From Orrella marina (GTDB lineage Bacteria; Pseudomonadota; Gammaproteobacteria; Burkholderiales; Burkholderiaceae_B), in NCBI RefSeq assembly GCF_003058465.1, contig NZ_CP028901.1, positions 3,038,001 through 3,102,000 on the forward strand: a DNA stretch of 64,000 bases, given 5' to 3'. Positions 38,560 to 49,577 of the stretch are shown piece by piece. The notes under the pieces were generated by a model that saw nothing but the letters and a program-made list of their open reading frames with translations, was not told where the DNA came from and made no database searches. The translations under genes were made by a program, and so were the position numbers. Numbering within the stretch: position 1 is the first letter of the stretch; every line of letters begins with the position of its first letter.

Positions 38560-40532
38560 CTCTGTGTGCTATCAAGAACCTGATCGAGTGTTTCTGCGAA
38601 CTTCCGTGCATCCTGAAAACCGATCACACGGATGTCTTCACGGTATTGCCCGCCTGGCTCAAAGAACATAATGCCCGGAGGGCCAAAGAGTTTGAAGCGA
38701 CGCAGCAAAGCGCGATCTTCCGAATCATTCGCTGTCACATCTGCTTTAAGCAATGTGAACTGCTGCATTTTCTGTGCCACTTCGGGTGACGAGAATGTAA
38801 AGGCTTCCATTTCTTTGCACGATACGCACCAGTCAGCGTAAAAATCCAGCATGACAGGTCTGGTTGAATTTCTAACGATGCGGTCGAGTTCCTGAACAGA
38901 TCGAACCGGCTCAAACACAACCGCTGGGACAGGGCCTGGCGAATAGATGGAACTCTCCCCTGACGCAGTCAGTTTTTCGAACGGGCGGATCATCGATGTA
39001 GAGCCGCTCGCCAAGCCAATCAGCCAGATCAGTCCGATGATTGCGAGAACCACCCCGAAAGTCTTTCGGAGAGCGGCTCCGTAAAACGCCCTTTCCTCTC
39101 CAGAACCTGCCGACATACGCAATGGCTCAAATGTACCGAGCAGAACAGAGGAAAAGATGACAAGGACAGACCAGCCAAAAAGAACGACTCCCGATGACAT
39201 GACCGAACTGACCATCCACCAAGCAGTTGCCAGCAACAGTACCCCAAAGAACCCTTTCACACCAGACATCCATGGACCGGCTTTCGGCAAGAGACTGCCG
39301 GCCGATGCACCAACAATCAACAGAGGTACGCCCATTCCCCATGCCATTGAGAACAGCGCACCACCACCCAGGATCACATCACCTGTCTGAGATATGTATA
39401 GGAGCGCCCCAGCCAGCGGAGCAGCTACGCATGGACCGACGATCAGGGCAGAGAGTGCACCCATTGCGGCAGATGTCGTCAAATGCCCACCTGGCAGCCG
39501 CGACGACAAACTGGTCAATCTGGTTTGAAGTGACGACGGCATTTCAATCGTGATCACATCAAACATGGCAAGAGCCAGCACAAAAAGCAGTAATGCGAAT
39601 AACGTGAGCACCCACGGAGTCTGCAGCCATGCAGCAAGCCCGGCACCCGTCATACCGGCAAGCACACCCAGAGCCGTGTAGACGATCGACATTCCGGCAA
39701 CGTATGCAGCGGCCAGCGCTAGACCTCTCAAACGCGTCACCCTGACTGACTGACCAACGATGACAGCCGACAGGATGGGAATCATCGGGAGGACGCAAGG
39801 TGTGAATGCCAGAAGCAGACCAAGGGCAAAAAACAGGGCAAGTAGTGCAAGTCGGCTCTGACTGCCCAGAGCATCTGCTATCTGCGTGTCACTTCCCGTG
39901 GAGAGCAACGCTGACCAACTAGCCGTATTCGAGGCTCCAAGCCCATCCGGAGTTGACCCAACAAACTGGGTTGAAGACGGCTCAATGCTACCTACTCGGG
40001 TGTTAACTCCAAACGGTTGCTCGAAATCGACTAACGCCTGCTGACGCAATAGACGAAATCCGTCTCCATCAGGCTCAAGTTCGATTGCAGAGGTCATCGG
40101 TGGATAGCACAAACCTGCGTCTGCACAGCCCTGACTGATGATGTTCACAATAAATGGAGCGCTATCCTTTTCAGATGGCCAGCGTGGCAGATCAAGCGTG
40201 AACTCGAACATGTCATAGTAAAGCGCCATGTCCTGATCGAATGTTGGATCATATTTCACGACTCCTGGTGGCAACTCAGGCATGACAGGGTTCCAGTCAG
40301 AATATTCACTCGGAATTTCCAGCCTGTCCCTGTACATGTAGTAGCCGTCAGCGATTTGAAACGAAACAGCTACGACGTTCGGGCTGACCTGTCGGGCCTG
40401 CATGGCGAAAGCACGATCCGGTGGTAAAAAATCCTGTGCTTGCGCAAGCGCGGTGAGAGCCAGGAAAAACAACCCCGCTACCCAGTGACCCCACCGGGAC
40501 GGAATCACAGCATCAAGATTTGGTAGTCGCAT
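38556..40532 (-). CDS. dsbD: Thiol:disulfide interchange protein DsbD
   Basis: 658 residues. Transfers electrons from cytoplasmic thioredoxin to periplasmic DsbC, DsbE/CcmG-type or similar proteins. After a signal peptide (cleavage near ALAQAQ) come the alpha domain with its cysteine pair (GCADAGLCYPP), eight membrane helices with the redox pair in TPCVLPMIPI and GPCVAAPLAG, and the thioredoxin-like gamma domain with C569-V-S-C572. ATG 40532 is taken as start; an in-frame ATG at 40556 would add eight residues. Either start lies within the end of cutA, so the genes are coupled. It may also reduce apocytochromes for ResB/CcsB. Confidence 0.94.
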   Translation of the reverse strand: MRLPNLDAVIPSRWGHWVAGLFFLALTALAQAQDFLPPDRAFAMQARQVSPNVVAVSFQIADGYYMYRDRLEIPSEYSDWNPVMPELPPGVVKYDPTFDQDMALYYDMFEFTLDLPRWPSEKDSAPFIVNIISQGCADAGLCYPPMTSAIELEPDGDGFRLLRQQALVDFEQPFGVNTRVGSIEPSSTQFVGSTPDGLGASNTASWSALLSTGSDTQIADALGSQSRLALLALFFALGLLLAFTPCVLPMIPILSAVIVGQSVRVTRLRGLALAAAYVAGMSIVYTALGVLAGMTGAGLAAWLQTPWVLTLFALLLFVLALAMFDVITIEMPSSLQTRLTSLSSRLPGGHLTTSAAMGALSALIVGPCVAAPLAGALLYISQTGDVILGGGALFSMAWGMGVPLLIVGASAGSLLPKAGPWMSGVKGFFGVLLLATAWWMVSSVMSSGVVLFGWSVLVIFSSVLLGTFEPLRMSAGSGEERAFYGAALRKTFGVVLAIIGLIWLIGLASGSTSMIRPFEKLTASGESSIYSPGPVPAVVFEPVRSVQELDRIVRNSTRPVMLDFYADWCVSCKEMEAFTFSSPEVAQKMQQFTLLKADVTANDSEDRALLRRFKLFGPPGIMFFEPGGQYREDIRVIGFQDARKFAETLDQVLDSTQR

Positions 40533-40854
40533 TAATCCACTCAAGATAAGGCCCATAGCCTGCGATAACTGGCAGGACGATCACTTCAGGAACGTCGTAC
40601 GGGTGAAGTTCAACAATGCGCGCAACCGCCTGATCGAGTACCCGCTCGGATGTTTTGATGGTCATTGGAAGCTCTTGTTCCCCTTGCACGTCACCATCCC
40701 ATGCGAACATTGAAAGAGATGGCTGTCCGATATGCACACAAGAGGCAAGCCCTTCTTCGATAAGCAAATGGGAAATCCGTTTGGCAAGGATTAGATCTGG
40801 TGCTGTTGAAAGAATCACAACAGCAGCAAATTCTGATGCAGTCACCTGTGTCAT
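40513..40854 (-). CDS. cutA: Divalent-cation tolerance protein CutA
   Basis: 113 residues, the usual CutA1 length. Trimeric, PII-like fold; linked to copper tolerance in E. coli, though its cellular role is unsettled. FAWDGDVQGEQELPMTIKTSE and HPYDVPEVIVLPV are family motifs. A strong GGAGGAG precedes the ATG. It leads the operon with dsbD, a pairing also found in E. coli (cutA-dsbD). Confidence 0.93.
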   Translation of the reverse strand: MTQVTASEFAAVVILSTAPDLILAKRISHLLIEEGLASCVHIGQPSLSMFAWDGDVQGEQELPMTIKTSERVLDQAVARIVELHPYDVPEVIVLPVIAGYGPYLEWINATTKS

Positions 40855-40994
40855 AACACTCTCCTCCGAGCGGGCATTGTAGCCAGAGAGCCTATGCCGT
40901 ACGTAAAAACCCGTAGAAGCACCTTATGAAAAATATTCTACTGACCTCTCCCACTCAGAAAACGTACCTTGAACGCGTTCATGACGTTCCTTAA

Positions 40995-41029
40995 AAGTAA
41001 AGAAGCGGCCATAGGCCGCTTCTTTACTT
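40995..41029 (-). terminator. Terminator of the ribosomal supercluster
   Basis: A perfect 16-base-pair stem (40995-41010 with 41014-41029) with an ATA loop lies 53 bases after rplQ. Its GC-rich core flanked by A/T bases makes it a strong bidirectional-type hairpin. The rest of the 228-base gap to cutA shows nothing else. Confidence 0.9.
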
Positions 41030-41082
41030 ACACCGTTAGGTACTCTCTCATCACCTGTTTAGCAGGCTCTACTCCGAGAGAC

Positions 41083-41484
41083 TTACTCGTCTGATGCCTT
41101 ATCCGAAGATCCTTGGTCATCCACGTCTGGACGATCAACCAACTCCATGAATGCCATCGGCGCGTTATCACCTTGACGGAATCCCATCTTCAGGATCCTG
41201 GTGTAACCACCGTTACGTGCGGCATACCGAGGACCGATTTCTGCGAAAAGTTTAACGACAGCATCGCGATCGCGAAGTCGGGCAAAGGCAAGTCGCTTGT
41301 TTGCTAGCGTCGGCTCTTTACCGAGCGTGATCAGCGGCTCAACGACGCGACGCAGCTCTTTCGCCTTCGGCAGTGTGGTTTTGATCGCCTCGTGGGTGAT
41401 CAGCGAAACAGCCATGTTACGAAACATCGCAAGGCGGTGGCTGCTAGTTCTATTCAGTTTACGGAGACCGTTACCGTGACGCAT
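41083..41484 (-). CDS. rplQ: Ribosomal protein L17
   Basis: 133 residues. Lines the region of the exit tunnel on the large subunit. Begins [17 protein letters not shown], the universal L17 start, so the upstream in-frame start at 41541 is rejected. The last dozen residues ([14 protein letters not shown]) are an acidic tail beyond the core. Last gene of the alpha operon. Confidence 0.97.
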   Translation of the reverse strand: MRHGNGLRKLNRTSSHRLAMFRNMAVSLITHEAIKTTLPKAKELRRVVEPLITLGKEPTLANKRLAFARLRDRDAVVKLFAEIGPRYAARNGGYTRILKMGFRQGDNAPMAFMELVDRPDVDDQGSSDKASDE

Positions 41485-41595
41485 CTTAATTTCCTTTGAA
41501 TCTAGATAATTGCCTCTTCTATCGGGAATCCCGCGGGGCAATTAAGGGTTAAAAGCCAACCAGATCAATAATCTGGCGGGCTGAACTTTAAACGA

Positions 41596-42582
41596 TTATG
41601 GACGATCAAGTCCAACTGGCGGCCAGTTCTCAAGTTTCATTCCGAGAGTCAATCCACGCGCAGCAAGAACTTCCTTGATTTCATTCAAAGACTTTCTACC
41701 GAGATTCGGCGTCTTGAGCAATTCGTTCTCGGTCCGCTGAATGAGATCACCGATGTAGTAGATGTTCTCAGCCTTCAGGCAGTTCGCCGAGCGTACAGTC
41801 AACTCGAGATCATCAACCGGACGCAACAGAACCGGATCGATTTGCGGTGTACCACGCGGCTGAGCCTCAAACGACTCACCTGCACCTTCCAGAGCAGCAA
41901 ATACAGAGATCTGGTCCATCAGAATACGGGCCGATTGTCTGACTGCTTCCTCAGGTGAGATAACACCATTTGTCTCAACATTCAGAACCAGCTTGTCAAG
42001 GTCGGTACGCTGCTCAACACGAGCGTTCTCGACGGTGTAGCTGACGCGACGAATCGGGCTGAAGGACGCATCCAGAACAATACGTCCAATCGTCTGGCTA
42101 CGATCTTCGGTCAGCGCTCTCACGTTTCCAGGAACGTAACCACGACCTTTTTCCACCTTGATCTGCATCTCGAGGCGACCAGCCTCCGTCAGATGAGCGA
42201 CAACGTGATGCGGGTTGATGATCTCGACATCATGAGGGAGATCAATGTCTGAAGCGTAGACTGGACCTTCACCCTGCTTACGAAGAACCAGAGTAACCTC
42301 GTCACGACCAAGCAACTTGAACACGACGCCCTTGAGGTTCAGCAAAATGTCGACCACATCCTCAGAAACGCCTGGAATGGTGGAGTATTCGTGAACAACA
42401 CCCGTGATCTGTACTTCTGTCGGAGCGTACCCTGTCATTGAAGAAAGGAGGATACGACGAAGCGCGTTTCCAAGCGTATGGCCATAGCCGCGCTCGAAAG
42501 GCTCCATGATCACTTTGGCATGATGGCTGCCAACCGATTCGACTTCAATCGAACGGGGCTTCAAAAATCCCTGTGTGGACAT
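41596..42582 (-). CDS. rpoA: RNA polymerase alpha subunit
   Basis: 328 residues. The N-terminal domain (about 1-230) dimerises and nucleates the core enzyme; the C-terminal domain (about 250-328; [40 protein letters not shown]) binds UP-element DNA and activators. All landmarks are intact. Confidence 0.98.
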   Translation of the reverse strand: MSTQGFLKPRSIEVESVGSHHAKVIMEPFERGYGHTLGNALRRILLSSMTGYAPTEVQITGVVHEYSTIPGVSEDVVDILLNLKGVVFKLLGRDEVTLVLRKQGEGPVYASDIDLPHDVEIINPHHVVAHLTEAGRLEMQIKVEKGRGYVPGNVRALTEDRSQTIGRIVLDASFSPIRRVSYTVENARVEQRTDLDKLVLNVETNGVISPEEAVRQSARILMDQISVFAALEGAGESFEAQPRGTPQIDPVLLRPVDDLELTVRSANCLKAENIYYIGDLIQRTENELLKTPNLGRKSLNEIKEVLAARGLTLGMKLENWPPVGLDRP

Positions 42583-42667
42583 TCAACGATTCCTTTTTCA
42601 ATACCCTCGGCTCGTTACACCGATAAGGCTGATGGAAACCGGGGATCCGGCAAAAATGCGAAAACGG

Positions 42668-42688
42668 ACGCGCCAACCTTTGGCACGC
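42668..42688 (-). terminator. Possible attenuator hairpin between rpsD and rpoA
   Basis: A nine-pair stem with two G-U pairs around a three-base loop lies in the 117-base gap, followed on the minus strand by CCGTTTTCGCATTTTTG. It may lower rpoA relative to rpsD or act in RNA processing. Weak. Confidence 0.35.
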
Positions 42689-42699
42689 CCCTTTTGCGA

Positions 42700-43323
42700 T
42701 TAACGTGAATACAATTCGACGATCATTGACTCGTTCACGTCACGTGCAACGTCTGCACGGTCAGGGACCTGTTTGAAGGTTCCTGCCAGCTTACTCGTAT
42801 CAACCTCAACCCACTGCGGCAGGCCGATGCCTGTTGCGAGGTCAAGCGCTTCCTTGATGCGACCTTGCGCTTTTGCTTTCTCACGGACTGCGACAACATC
42901 GCCGGCCTTGATGAGCATCGACGGGATGTCTGCGGTAACGCCGTTGACTTCAATTGCACGGTGAGCAACCAGTTGCCGTGCTTCTGCACGGGTTGAACCA
43001 AAACCCATGCGGTAAACAACGTTGTCGAGACGCGATTCAAGCAATTGAATCAAGGTCTCACCCGTGTTGCCACGGCGACGATCAGCTTCCGCAAAATACT
43101 TGCGGAACTGCTTCTCAAGTACGCCGTACATACGCTTAAGCTTCTGCTTCTCGCGCAACTGGAGACCATAATCCGAAGTACGGGAACCGGACGTACGTCC
43201 GTGTTGGCCGGGCTTCGAATCCAGTTTGCACTTGGAATCCAGAGAGCGACGAGCGCTCTTCAGAAAAAGATCGGTACCCTCGCGACGCGAGAGTTTGCAT
43301 TTCGGTCCTGTGTAACGTGCCAT
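42700..43323 (-). CDS. rpsD: Ribosomal protein S4
   Basis: 207 residues. Primary 16S binder of the small-subunit 5' domain, and in E. coli the translational repressor of the alpha operon. S4 RNA-binding domain at about 97-160 ([30 protein letters not shown]). The start [16 protein letters not shown] is universal, so the longer frame to 43365 is not used. Confidence 0.98.
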   Translation of the reverse strand: MARYTGPKCKLSRREGTDLFLKSARRSLDSKCKLDSKPGQHGRTSGSRTSDYGLQLREKQKLKRMYGVLEKQFRKYFAEADRRRGNTGETLIQLLESRLDNVVYRMGFGSTRAEARQLVAHRAIEVNGVTADIPSMLIKAGDVVAVREKAKAQGRIKEALDLATGIGLPQWVEVDTSKLAGTFKQVPDRADVARDVNESMIVELYSR

Positions 43324-43334
43324 GTGATTAATCC

Positions 43335-43733
43335 TCAGATACGACGACGCTTGGGCGGACGGCATCCGTTGTGCGGCACGGGCGTAATGTCAGCAATGCT
43401 GCTGATCTTGATTCCCAGTGCGTTCAAGGCACGAACAGAAGACTCGCGACCTGGCCCGGGGCCTTTGATGCGAACTTCGAGCGTCTTGATACCGTACTCA
43501 ATCGCGACACGACCGGCGGATTCTGCAGCAACCTGTGCAGCAAACGGCGTCGACTTACGCGATCCCTTGAAACCAGCACCACCGGAAGTAGCCCATGACA
43601 ACGCATTGCCCTGGCGATCGGTGATAGTGATGATAGTGTTGTTAAAAGAAGCATGTACGTGGGCAATGCCGTCCGATACATTCTTCTTAACTTTTTTGCG
43701 CACCCGAGATGCGCCAGAGTTGGCTTTTGCCAT
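43335..43733 (-). CDS. rpsK: Ribosomal protein S11
   Basis: 132 residues. Platform protein of the 30S subunit near the Shine-Dalgarno helix. [18 protein letters not shown] and the C-terminal [13 protein letters not shown] are diagnostic. Twelve bases after rpsM. Confidence 0.98.
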   Translation of the reverse strand: MAKANSGASRVRKKVKKNVSDGIAHVHASFNNTIITITDRQGNALSWATSGGAGFKGSRKSTPFAAQVAAESAGRVAIEYGIKTLEVRIKGPGPGRESSVRALNALGIKISSIADITPVPHNGCRPPKRRRI

Positions 43734-43745
43734 CTTGCAATCCCC

Positions 43746-44111
43746 TTACTTTTTCAGGCTAGCCGCAGCGCGACGGGGACCCTTACGGGTCCGGGCGTTC
43801 GTGCGGGTACGTTGTCCGCGAACCGGCAGACCGCGCTTGTGGCGCATTCCGCGGTAGGTCCCCAGATCGATCAAACGCTTGATCGACAGTTGAACTTCGC
43901 GACGAAGATCGCCTTCAACGGCAAATACACCTACGTGCTCACGAATACGCTCAAGTTCGGCGTCCGTGAGGTCTTTAACTTTCTTTGAGGTCGGTATACC
44001 AGCGGACTCACAAATCTTGCGGGCGCGGGTACGACCAATCCCAAAGATCGCAGTCAAACCGATCTCAGCGTGCTGATGAGGCGGAATGTTGATCCCAGCA
44101 ATACGGGCCAT
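43746..44111 (-). CDS. rpsM: Ribosomal protein S13
   Basis: 121 residues. Head protein that contacts P-site tRNA and forms intersubunit bridges. [22 protein letters not shown] and the basic [14 protein letters not shown] tail are characteristic. First in the alpha operon after rpmJ. Confidence 0.98.
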   Translation of the reverse strand: MARIAGINIPPHQHAEIGLTAIFGIGRTRARKICESAGIPTSKKVKDLTDAELERIREHVGVFAVEGDLRREVQLSIKRLIDLGTYRGMRHKRGLPVRGQRTRTNARTRKGPRRAAASLKK

Positions 44112-44148
44112 AGCTTTTCCTTAGATAAAAACGTTGGTCGCGACCAGA

Positions 44149-44262
44149 TCAACCCTGGCGCTGCTTGTGACGTGGATCTGTGCAGATAACACGTACCACA
44201 CCGTGACGTTTGATGACTTTGCAGTTCCTGCAAATCCTTTTAACCGATGCCATAACTTTCAT
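44149..44262 (-). CDS. rpmJ: Ribosomal protein L36
   Basis: 37 residues, too short for most gene lists but clear by translation: starts [19 protein letters not shown] and ends [11 protein letters not shown]. The C-x-x-C, C and H residues form a zinc ribbon, so this is the zinc-containing form. It lies between infA and rpsM, the normal place in betaproteobacteria. Confidence 0.97.
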
Positions 44263-44297
44263 GGTTGACTCCTATAGTCCTTGTCTGAACCGTTCCG

Positions 44298-44516
44298 TCA
44301 TTTGGAACGGAACACAATCCTTGCACGAGTCAGATCATATGGCGTGAGTTCCACAGTGACCTTGTCGCCCGGCAGAATCCGGATGTAATGCATACGCATC
44401 TTGCCCGATATGTGCCCTAGTACTACGTGGCCGTTCTCAAGCTTGACACGGAAGGTTGCGTTGGGAAGGTTTTCAAGGACCTCCCCTTGCATTTGGATGA
44501 CGTCGTCCTTTGACAT
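44298..44516 (-). CDS. infA: Translation initiation factor IF-1
   Basis: 72 residues, one OB-fold. Binds the A site during initiation. [20 protein letters not shown] and the ending RARIVFRSK are typical. Between secY and rpmJ. Confidence 0.97.
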   Translation of the reverse strand: MSKDDVIQMQGEVLENLPNATFRVKLENGHVVLGHISGKMRMHYIRILPGDKVTVELTPYDLTRARIVFRSK

Positions 44517-44525
44517 GCTATTCGC

Positions 44526-45854
44526 TTATCTCATTGGTAGATTCGAGCCCTTGAAGTTTGCCTTCTTGAGCAACGACTCGTACTGGTGGGACATCATGTA
44601 GGCCTGAACCTGGGCCATGAAGTCCATGGTGACCACCACAATAATCAGCAAGGAAGTGCCACCGAAATAGAACGGGACATTCCATCGCATCACCAGAAAC
44701 TCAGGTAACAAACACACCAGAGTGATATACAGAGATCCGGCAAGGGTCAGGCGAGTCAGGATCTTGTCGATGAACCTGGCTGTCTGCTCACCCGGTCGAA
44801 TACCCGGAACAAACGCTCCACTGCGCTTCAGATTGTCTGCGGTCTCTTTGCTGTTGAACACCAGTGCAGTGTAAAAAAAGCAGAAGAAAATGATCGCAGT
44901 TGCATAGAGAACGATATAAAGCGGCTGCCTTGGGGCCAAAGCTGCTGCCAAATCCGCCAGCCACGTCATGTTCTCGCTACTTGCGAACCAACTACTCACG
45001 GTCGCCGGAAACAGAATGATCGACGAAGCAAAGATAGGCGGAATGACACCAGCCATGTTGAGCTTGAGGGGCAAGTGCGAGGTTTGACCCGCATATACCT
45101 TGTTGCCCACCTGCCTTTTGGCATAGTTCACCGTAATCTTGCGCTGGCCGCGCTCGACCAGAACAACAAACGCAGTGACGAGCACCACCAGCAAGAGAAT
45201 AAAGAGTGCTGACAGAATCGACATCGCATTCGTACGAACCAGATCGAACAATCCAGCCAGAGCCGATGGCAAACCAGCTACGATCCCGGCAAAGATGATG
45301 ATCGAAATACCATTACCAATACCACGCTCAGTAATCTGTTCACCCAGCCACATGACGAACATCGTGCCAGTAACTAGCGTGACGATTGTCGTGACGCGGA
45401 ACATGATACCGGGCTCGATAACAAGACCGGGCTGAGCTTCTAAGGCAACTGAAATACCAATAGCCTGAATCAGCGCCAGAAACACTGTTCCGTAGCGAGT
45501 GTACTGGGTGATTCTCCTACGCCCTGCCTCACCTTCCTTCTTGATCGCCTCCAGCGAAGGAACGACTGCCGACATCAACTGCATGATGATCGACGCGGAA
45601 ATGTACGGCATGATCCCGAGTGCAAATATCGAGAATCTCGACAATGCCCCCCCCGAGAACATGTTGAACAGACCCAGGATCCCGCCCTCGTTCTGACGGA
45701 AAAGATCCGCCAACGCATCTGGGTTAATACCGGGAACAGGGATGTGTGTCCCTAACCGGTATACCACCAGAGCGAGGATAAGGAATCCGAGACGACGACC
45801 GAGGTCACCGTAGCGTGGTCCAGTCTTACCAGTTGCCTGTGTAGCCAATCCCAA
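44526..45854 (-). CDS. secY: Protein translocase subunit SecY
   Basis: 442 residues with ten membrane helices forming the Sec channel. Family landmarks include [12 protein letters not shown] near the N-terminus, the plug/helix-2 region [19 protein letters not shown], and TGSLYITL before the C-terminal helices. Eight bases after rplO. Confidence 0.98.
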   Translation of the reverse strand: MGLATQATGKTGPRYGDLGRRLGFLILALVVYRLGTHIPVPGINPDALADLFRQNEGGILGLFNMFSGGALSRFSIFALGIMPYISASIIMQLMSAVVPSLEAIKKEGEAGRRRITQYTRYGTVFLALIQAIGISVALEAQPGLVIEPGIMFRVTTIVTLVTGTMFVMWLGEQITERGIGNGISIIIFAGIVAGLPSALAGLFDLVRTNAMSILSALFILLLVVLVTAFVVLVERGQRKITVNYAKRQVGNKVYAGQTSHLPLKLNMAGVIPPIFASSIILFPATVSSWFASSENMTWLADLAAALAPRQPLYIVLYATAIIFFCFFYTALVFNSKETADNLKRSGAFVPGIRPGEQTARFIDKILTRLTLAGSLYITLVCLLPEFLVMRWNVPFYFGGTSLLIIVVVTMDFMAQVQAYMMSHQYESLLKKANFKGSNLPMR

Positions 45855-45862
45855 CTCCGATC

Positions 45863-46303
45863 TTAGGCAATCGAGCCGCCAGCTGCCTCAATCACAGCAC
45901 GGGCACCAGCTGTTGCGCTCACGCCTTGCAGTGTAACTTTCTTGCTCAGATCCCCTGATTTGAAGACCTTCACAAACTTGACAGCCTGGCCAACCACACC
46001 AGCCTGCTTCAGAACCTGCAGGTCAACCTGATCGACAGGCAAAGCCTCAAGATCCGACAGACGAATCTGCGCATACAGGTGCTGATCACGGCTCGTAAAG
46101 CCGCGCTTTGGCAGACGGCGATGTAAAGGCATTTGACCGCCTTCGAAGCCAACCTTATGGAAACCACCCGCACGAGACTTCTGGCCTTTGTGGCCGCGTC
46201 CGGCGGTCTTTCCCAAGCCAGAGCCGATTCCACGACCAACGCGACGTTTGGCGTGCTTCGAGCCCTCTGCCGGCTTGAGTGTATTAAGTTGCATGTCCGA
46301 CAT
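45863..46303 (-). CDS. rplO: Ribosomal protein L15
   Basis: 146 residues. Late-assembly 23S binder. Glycine/arginine-rich N-terminus ([20 protein letters not shown]) and the C-terminal [14 protein letters not shown] fold. Begins [15 protein letters not shown]. Confidence 0.98.
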   Translation of the reverse strand: MSDMQLNTLKPAEGSKHAKRRVGRGIGSGLGKTAGRGHKGQKSRAGGFHKVGFEGGQMPLHRRLPKRGFTSRDQHLYAQIRLSDLEALPVDQVDLQVLKQAGVVGQAVKFVKVFKSGDLSKKVTLQGVSATAGARAVIEAAGGSIA

Positions 46304-46316
46304 GGTTAGAATCCTT

Positions 46317-46502
46317 TCAGACTTCCGAGACAGTGACGAGGTAGTTCACCTTACGGATCATTCCTCGCACTTCTGGCGTATCGACGAGTACGCGCGAGCT
46401 GTTAACGCCGCGCAAGCCCAGTCCACGCACGGTGGCGCGGTGGTCTGCTTTGGTACCGATCACTGATCGGACCAGAGTGACCTTGATCTGCTTTTGTGCC
46501 AT
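46317..46502 (-). CDS. rpmD: Ribosomal protein L30
   Basis: 61 residues. Small 50S protein on domain II of 23S r[23 protein letters not shown] and the [12 protein letters not shown] end are typical. Its stop lies 13 bases before rplO. Confidence 0.97.
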   Translation of the reverse strand: MAQKQIKVTLVRSVIGTKADHRATVRGLGLRGVNSSRVLVDTPEVRGMIRKVNYLVTVSEV

Positions 46503-46505
46503 GAC

Positions 46506-47024
46506 TTACCCCAGAATCTCTTCAACGGTCTTGCCACGCTTCGCTGCAATATCCGCAGGAGTAACCGCTGCACGCAGTCCATTAAGCGTAGCCCGCACCA
46601 GGTTGTATGGGTTGCTAGAACCGAGGCTCTTCGCAACGACGTTGCGCACACCCATCACTTCAAAAATTGCACGCATCGGGCCGCCAGCGATCACGCCAGT
46701 ACCTTCTGCAGCAGGTGAGATGAGAACCTTGGATGCACCATGCTGGCCAACAACCGTATGAAACACCGTACCGTTCTTCAGAGGCACTTTGAACAGATCC
46801 CGACGGGCTTGCTCCATAGCCTTCTGAACAGCGACTGGCACTTCACGCGCTTTGCCTTTGCCCATGCCCACACGACCGTCACCGTCACCGACGACTGCCA
46901 GCGCAGCAAAACTCATCGTGCGGCCACCTTTAACAACCTTGCTTACACGGTTGACCGCAATCATTTTCTCGCGAAGACCGTCATCACGCTCTTCCGCGGC
47001 GCCCTTGCCTTGTACTTTAGCCAT
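46506..47024 (-). CDS. rpsE: Ribosomal protein S5
   Basis: 172 residues. Small-subunit protein important for accuracy and mRNA unwinding at the entry site. The dsRNA-binding N-domain ([23 protein letters not shown]) and the C-domain ([20 protein letters not shown]) are present. Three bases ahead of rpmD. Confidence 0.98.
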   Translation of the reverse strand: MAKVQGKGAAEERDDGLREKMIAVNRVSKVVKGGRTMSFAALAVVGDGDGRVGMGKGKAREVPVAVQKAMEQARRDLFKVPLKNGTVFHTVVGQHGASKVLISPAAEGTGVIAGGPMRAIFEVMGVRNVVAKSLGSSNPYNLVRATLNGLRAAVTPADIAAKRGKTVEEILG

Positions 47025-47039
47025 TTGACAATTCCTCGC

Positions 47040-47405
47040 TTAAAACTTCAGACCGGCTTCACGCGCGGCGTCTGCCAGGGCTTTTACACGCCCATGATAC
47101 CGATACCCGGCACGATCAAACGCAACTGTCTCGATGCCAGCCGCTTTTGCCTTCTCAGCGACACGCTTGCCAATGATGGCAGCAGCCGATGTGTTACTAC
47201 CACGACCAGTCTGGCCAGCGAGTTGCTGACGAACTTCTGGCTCATTGGTAGATGCCGACACGAGTACTCGGTCGCCTTCTGGTCCAATAATGCTTGCGTA
47301 GATGTGCTGGTTTGAACGGAAAACCGTAAGCCGATGCACACGCAGTTCGGCGATCTTCCGACGTGTCGGAATCGCGCGACGCAAACGGGAGACTTTCTTA
47401 TCCAT
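47040..47405 (-). CDS. rplR: Ribosomal protein L18
   Basis: 121 residues. Brings 5S rRNA into the large subunit together with L5. [16 protein letters not shown] and the C-terminal [24 protein letters not shown] are diagnostic. Confidence 0.98.
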   Translation of the reverse strand: MDKKVSRLRRAIPTRRKIAELRVHRLTVFRSNQHIYASIIGPEGDRVLVSASTNEPEVRQQLAGQTGRGSNTSAAAIIGKRVAEKAKAAGIETVAFDRAGYRYHGRVKALADAAREAGLKF

Positions 47406-47426
47406 AATCTTTCCTTGTCGGCCCGG

Positions 47427-47960
47427 TTATTTCTTCTTGGTTTCCTTGAGCACAACGCGCTCATCGGAGTACCTGACACCCTTACCCTTATACGGCTCTG
47501 GCGGACGATAAGCACGAATCTCTGCAGCAACCTGGCCTACAACCTGCTTGTCCGATCCCTTGAGGATGATTTCCGTCTGGGTAGGACACTCAGCTTTGAC
47601 ACCTTCGGGCAGTGCATAGATGATGTCGTGCGAAAAACCAAGCTGTAGCTTGAGGGAGTTGCCCTGTGCCTGCGCCCTGTAACCCACGCCAACCAGGTTA
47701 AGCTTGCGCTCAAAACCCTTGCTGACACCCGTTACCATGTTCGCAACCAGCGCACGCAACGTTCCGGACATTGCTTTAGCCTGACGGGACTCGTTAGCTA
47801 CAACGAAAGACAGCTTTCCAGCATCTTCGTTGACGATGACATCGCCACTGAGCGTTTGAGTCATTGAACCGAGCGGTCCTTTGACTGTAATTGCTTCGGG
47901 ACGAATCGTTGCTTCAACGCCTTTTGGAAGCTCAACGGGGTATTTTGCAATACGTGACAT
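47427..47960 (-). CDS. rplF: Ribosomal protein L6
   Basis: 177 residues. Two repeated domains near the GTPase-associated centre. [17 protein letters not shown] is the standard start, so the open frame back to 47987 is not used. The C-terminal [18 protein letters not shown] signature is intact. Confidence 0.98.
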   Translation of the reverse strand: MSRIAKYPVELPKGVEATIRPEAITVKGPLGSMTQTLSGDVIVNEDAGKLSFVVANESRQAKAMSGTLRALVANMVTGVSKGFERKLNLVGVGYRAQAQGNSLKLQLGFSHDIIYALPEGVKAECPTQTEIILKGSDKQVVGQVAAEIRAYRPPEPYKGKGVRYSDERVVLKETKKK

Positions 47961-47971
47961 TTGATTCTCCC

Positions 47972-48367
47972 TTAAGCGACGTAGCAAAGAACTTCGCCAC
48001 CGACGCCGGTTGCCCGGGCTTTGCGGTCGGTCATCACACCACGCGAGGTCGAAACAATAGCCACACCCAGTCCGTTCATCACGTGGGGGATCGCAGACCT
48101 ACCTCGGTAGATACGCAGTCCAGGGCGTGAAACGCGGTCGATTCGCTCGATTACCGGACGACCGGCGTGATACTTCAACGCAATCTCGAGTTCCGGCTTG
48201 GCTTGTTCACCCTTAACCTGGAAACCGTCGATATAGCCCTCTTCCTGAAGGACTTTGGCAATCGCCACCTTCACTTTCGAGCTTGGCATCGTTACAGTTG
48301 CCTTATCGACCTGCTGCGCATTGCGGATGCGCGTCAGCATATCTGCGATTGGATCGCTCATGCTCAT
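47972..48367 (-). CDS. rpsH: Ribosomal protein S8
   Basis: 131 residues. Binds the central domain of 16S rRNA; in E. coli it represses the spc operon by binding near rpl[20 protein letters not shown] start and [20 protein letters not shown] end are canonical. Confidence 0.98.
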   Translation of the reverse strand: MSMSDPIADMLTRIRNAQQVDKATVTMPSSKVKVAIAKVLQEEGYIDGFQVKGEQAKPELEIALKYHAGRPVIERIDRVSRPGLRIYRGRSAIPHVMNGLGVAIVSTSRGVMTDRKARATGVGGEVLCYVA

Positions 48368-48378
48368 GTTCTATTCTC

Positions 48379-48684
48379 CTACCAGCTGCCCTTGGTCACG
48401 CCGGGAATTTCTCCCTTCATGGCCAATTCACGCAGTTTGTTGCGAGCCAAACCGAACTTGCGGAAAACACCGCGGGGCCGGCCAGTGATCGCGCAGCGGT
48501 TACGCTGGCGAGTGGGATTTGAGTTGCGAGGCAACTGTTGCAACTTCAACCTTGCCTCATAACGCTCTTCATCGGACTTGTTTGAGTCGTCGATGATTGC
48601 TTTGAGTGCGGCACGTTTCGCGGCGTACTTTTCTGCCAGCTTTACGCGCTTGACGTCACGGTTAATCAGTGAGAGTTTTGCCAC
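48379..48684 (-). CDS. rpsN: Ribosomal protein S14
   Basis: 101 residues, the long form without zinc cysteines. Head protein near the A site. [27 protein letters not shown] is the conserved C-terminal half. Confidence 0.98.
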   Translation of the reverse strand: MAKLSLINRDVKRVKLAEKYAAKRAALKAIIDDSNKSDEERYEARLKLQQLPRNSNPTRQRNRCAITGRPRGVFRKFGLARNKLRELAMKGEIPGVTKGSW

Positions 48685-48695
48685 TTGATTGCCCC

Positions 48696-49235
48696 TTAGT
48701 TACGGAACGGAAAGCGGAACGCTGTAAGCAGCGCCTTCGCTTCTTCGTCAGTCTTGGCGGTCGTAGTGATGCTGATGTTCATTCCACGCAGAACGTCGAT
48801 TTTGTCGTACTCGACTTCCGGGAAAATAATCTGCTCTTTCACACCAACGTTATAGTTGCCCCGACCATCAAAAGCCTTACCCGAGATACCGCGGAAGTCG
48901 CGGACACGTGGCAATGCAACATTGATCAGGCGATCGAGGAATTCGTACATGCGGCGACCGCGCAGCGTAACCATGCAACCGATCGGATAGTCTTCGCGGA
49001 TCTTAAATCCTGCGATCGACTTCTTCGTCTTGGTTACAACTGGCTTCTGACCAGCGATCTTGCTCATATCCGACACCGCATGCTCGATCACTTTCTTGTC
49101 AGCAACCGCTTCGGATACACCCATGTTCAGCGTGATCTTGCTTATGCGAGGTACTTCCATCACGCTTTTGTAATTGAACTGCTCTTTCAGCTGAGGAGCA
49201 ATCTTCTCGAGATACTCAGTTTGCAAACGTGCCAT
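48696..49235 (-). CDS. rplE: Ribosomal protein L5
   Basis: 179 residues. Central protuberance protein binding 5S rRNA and contacting P-site tRNA. The motifs [34 protein letters not shown] and the C-terminal [18 protein letters not shown] are in place. Confidence 0.98.
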   Translation of the reverse strand: MARLQTEYLEKIAPQLKEQFNYKSVMEVPRISKITLNMGVSEAVADKKVIEHAVSDMSKIAGQKPVVTKTKKSIAGFKIREDYPIGCMVTLRGRRMYEFLDRLINVALPRVRDFRGISGKAFDGRGNYNVGVKEQIIFPEVEYDKIDVLRGMNISITTTAKTDEEAKALLTAFRFPFRN

Positions 49236-49246
49236 GTTTATGCTCC

Positions 49247-49567
49247 TTATGCCTTGGCGCCGATAACTTCGCCACTGGAACGAAACACGCGCACCTTGCG
49301 GCCATCAACCTCTTTGATGCCGACACGATCTGCTTTTCCGTTAGCAGGGTTGTAGATAGCAACATTAGAGATATGGACGGGCATGTTCTTCTCAACGATG
49401 CCGCCAGGTGTGCCAAGCATCGGATTCGGGCGCGTATGCTTCTTCACAACATTGACACCTTCAACCAGAACGTGATCGGAGTCTACACGTGCCAACACCG
49501 TGCCGCGGCGCTGCTTGTCACGCCCTGTCAGGACGATGACCTCATCACCTTTGCGAATTTTTTCCAT
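49247..49567 (-). CDS. rplX: Ribosomal protein L24
   Basis: 106 residues. Assembly initiator for the 50S subunit; KOW motif at the start ([21 protein letters not shown]). It follows rplN by ten bases. Confidence 0.97.
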   Translation of the reverse strand: MEKIRKGDEVIVLTGRDKQRRGTVLARVDSDHVLVEGVNVVKKHTRPNPMLGTPGGIVEKNMPVHISNVAIYNPANGKADRVGIKEVDGRKVRVFRSSGEVIGAKA

Positions 49568-49577
49568 TTTTTGCCCC

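Noticed and set aside
43045..43857. 270-codon plus-strand frame
   Set aside because: Runs against rpsD, rpsK and rpsM; an antisense frame kept open by biased codon use.
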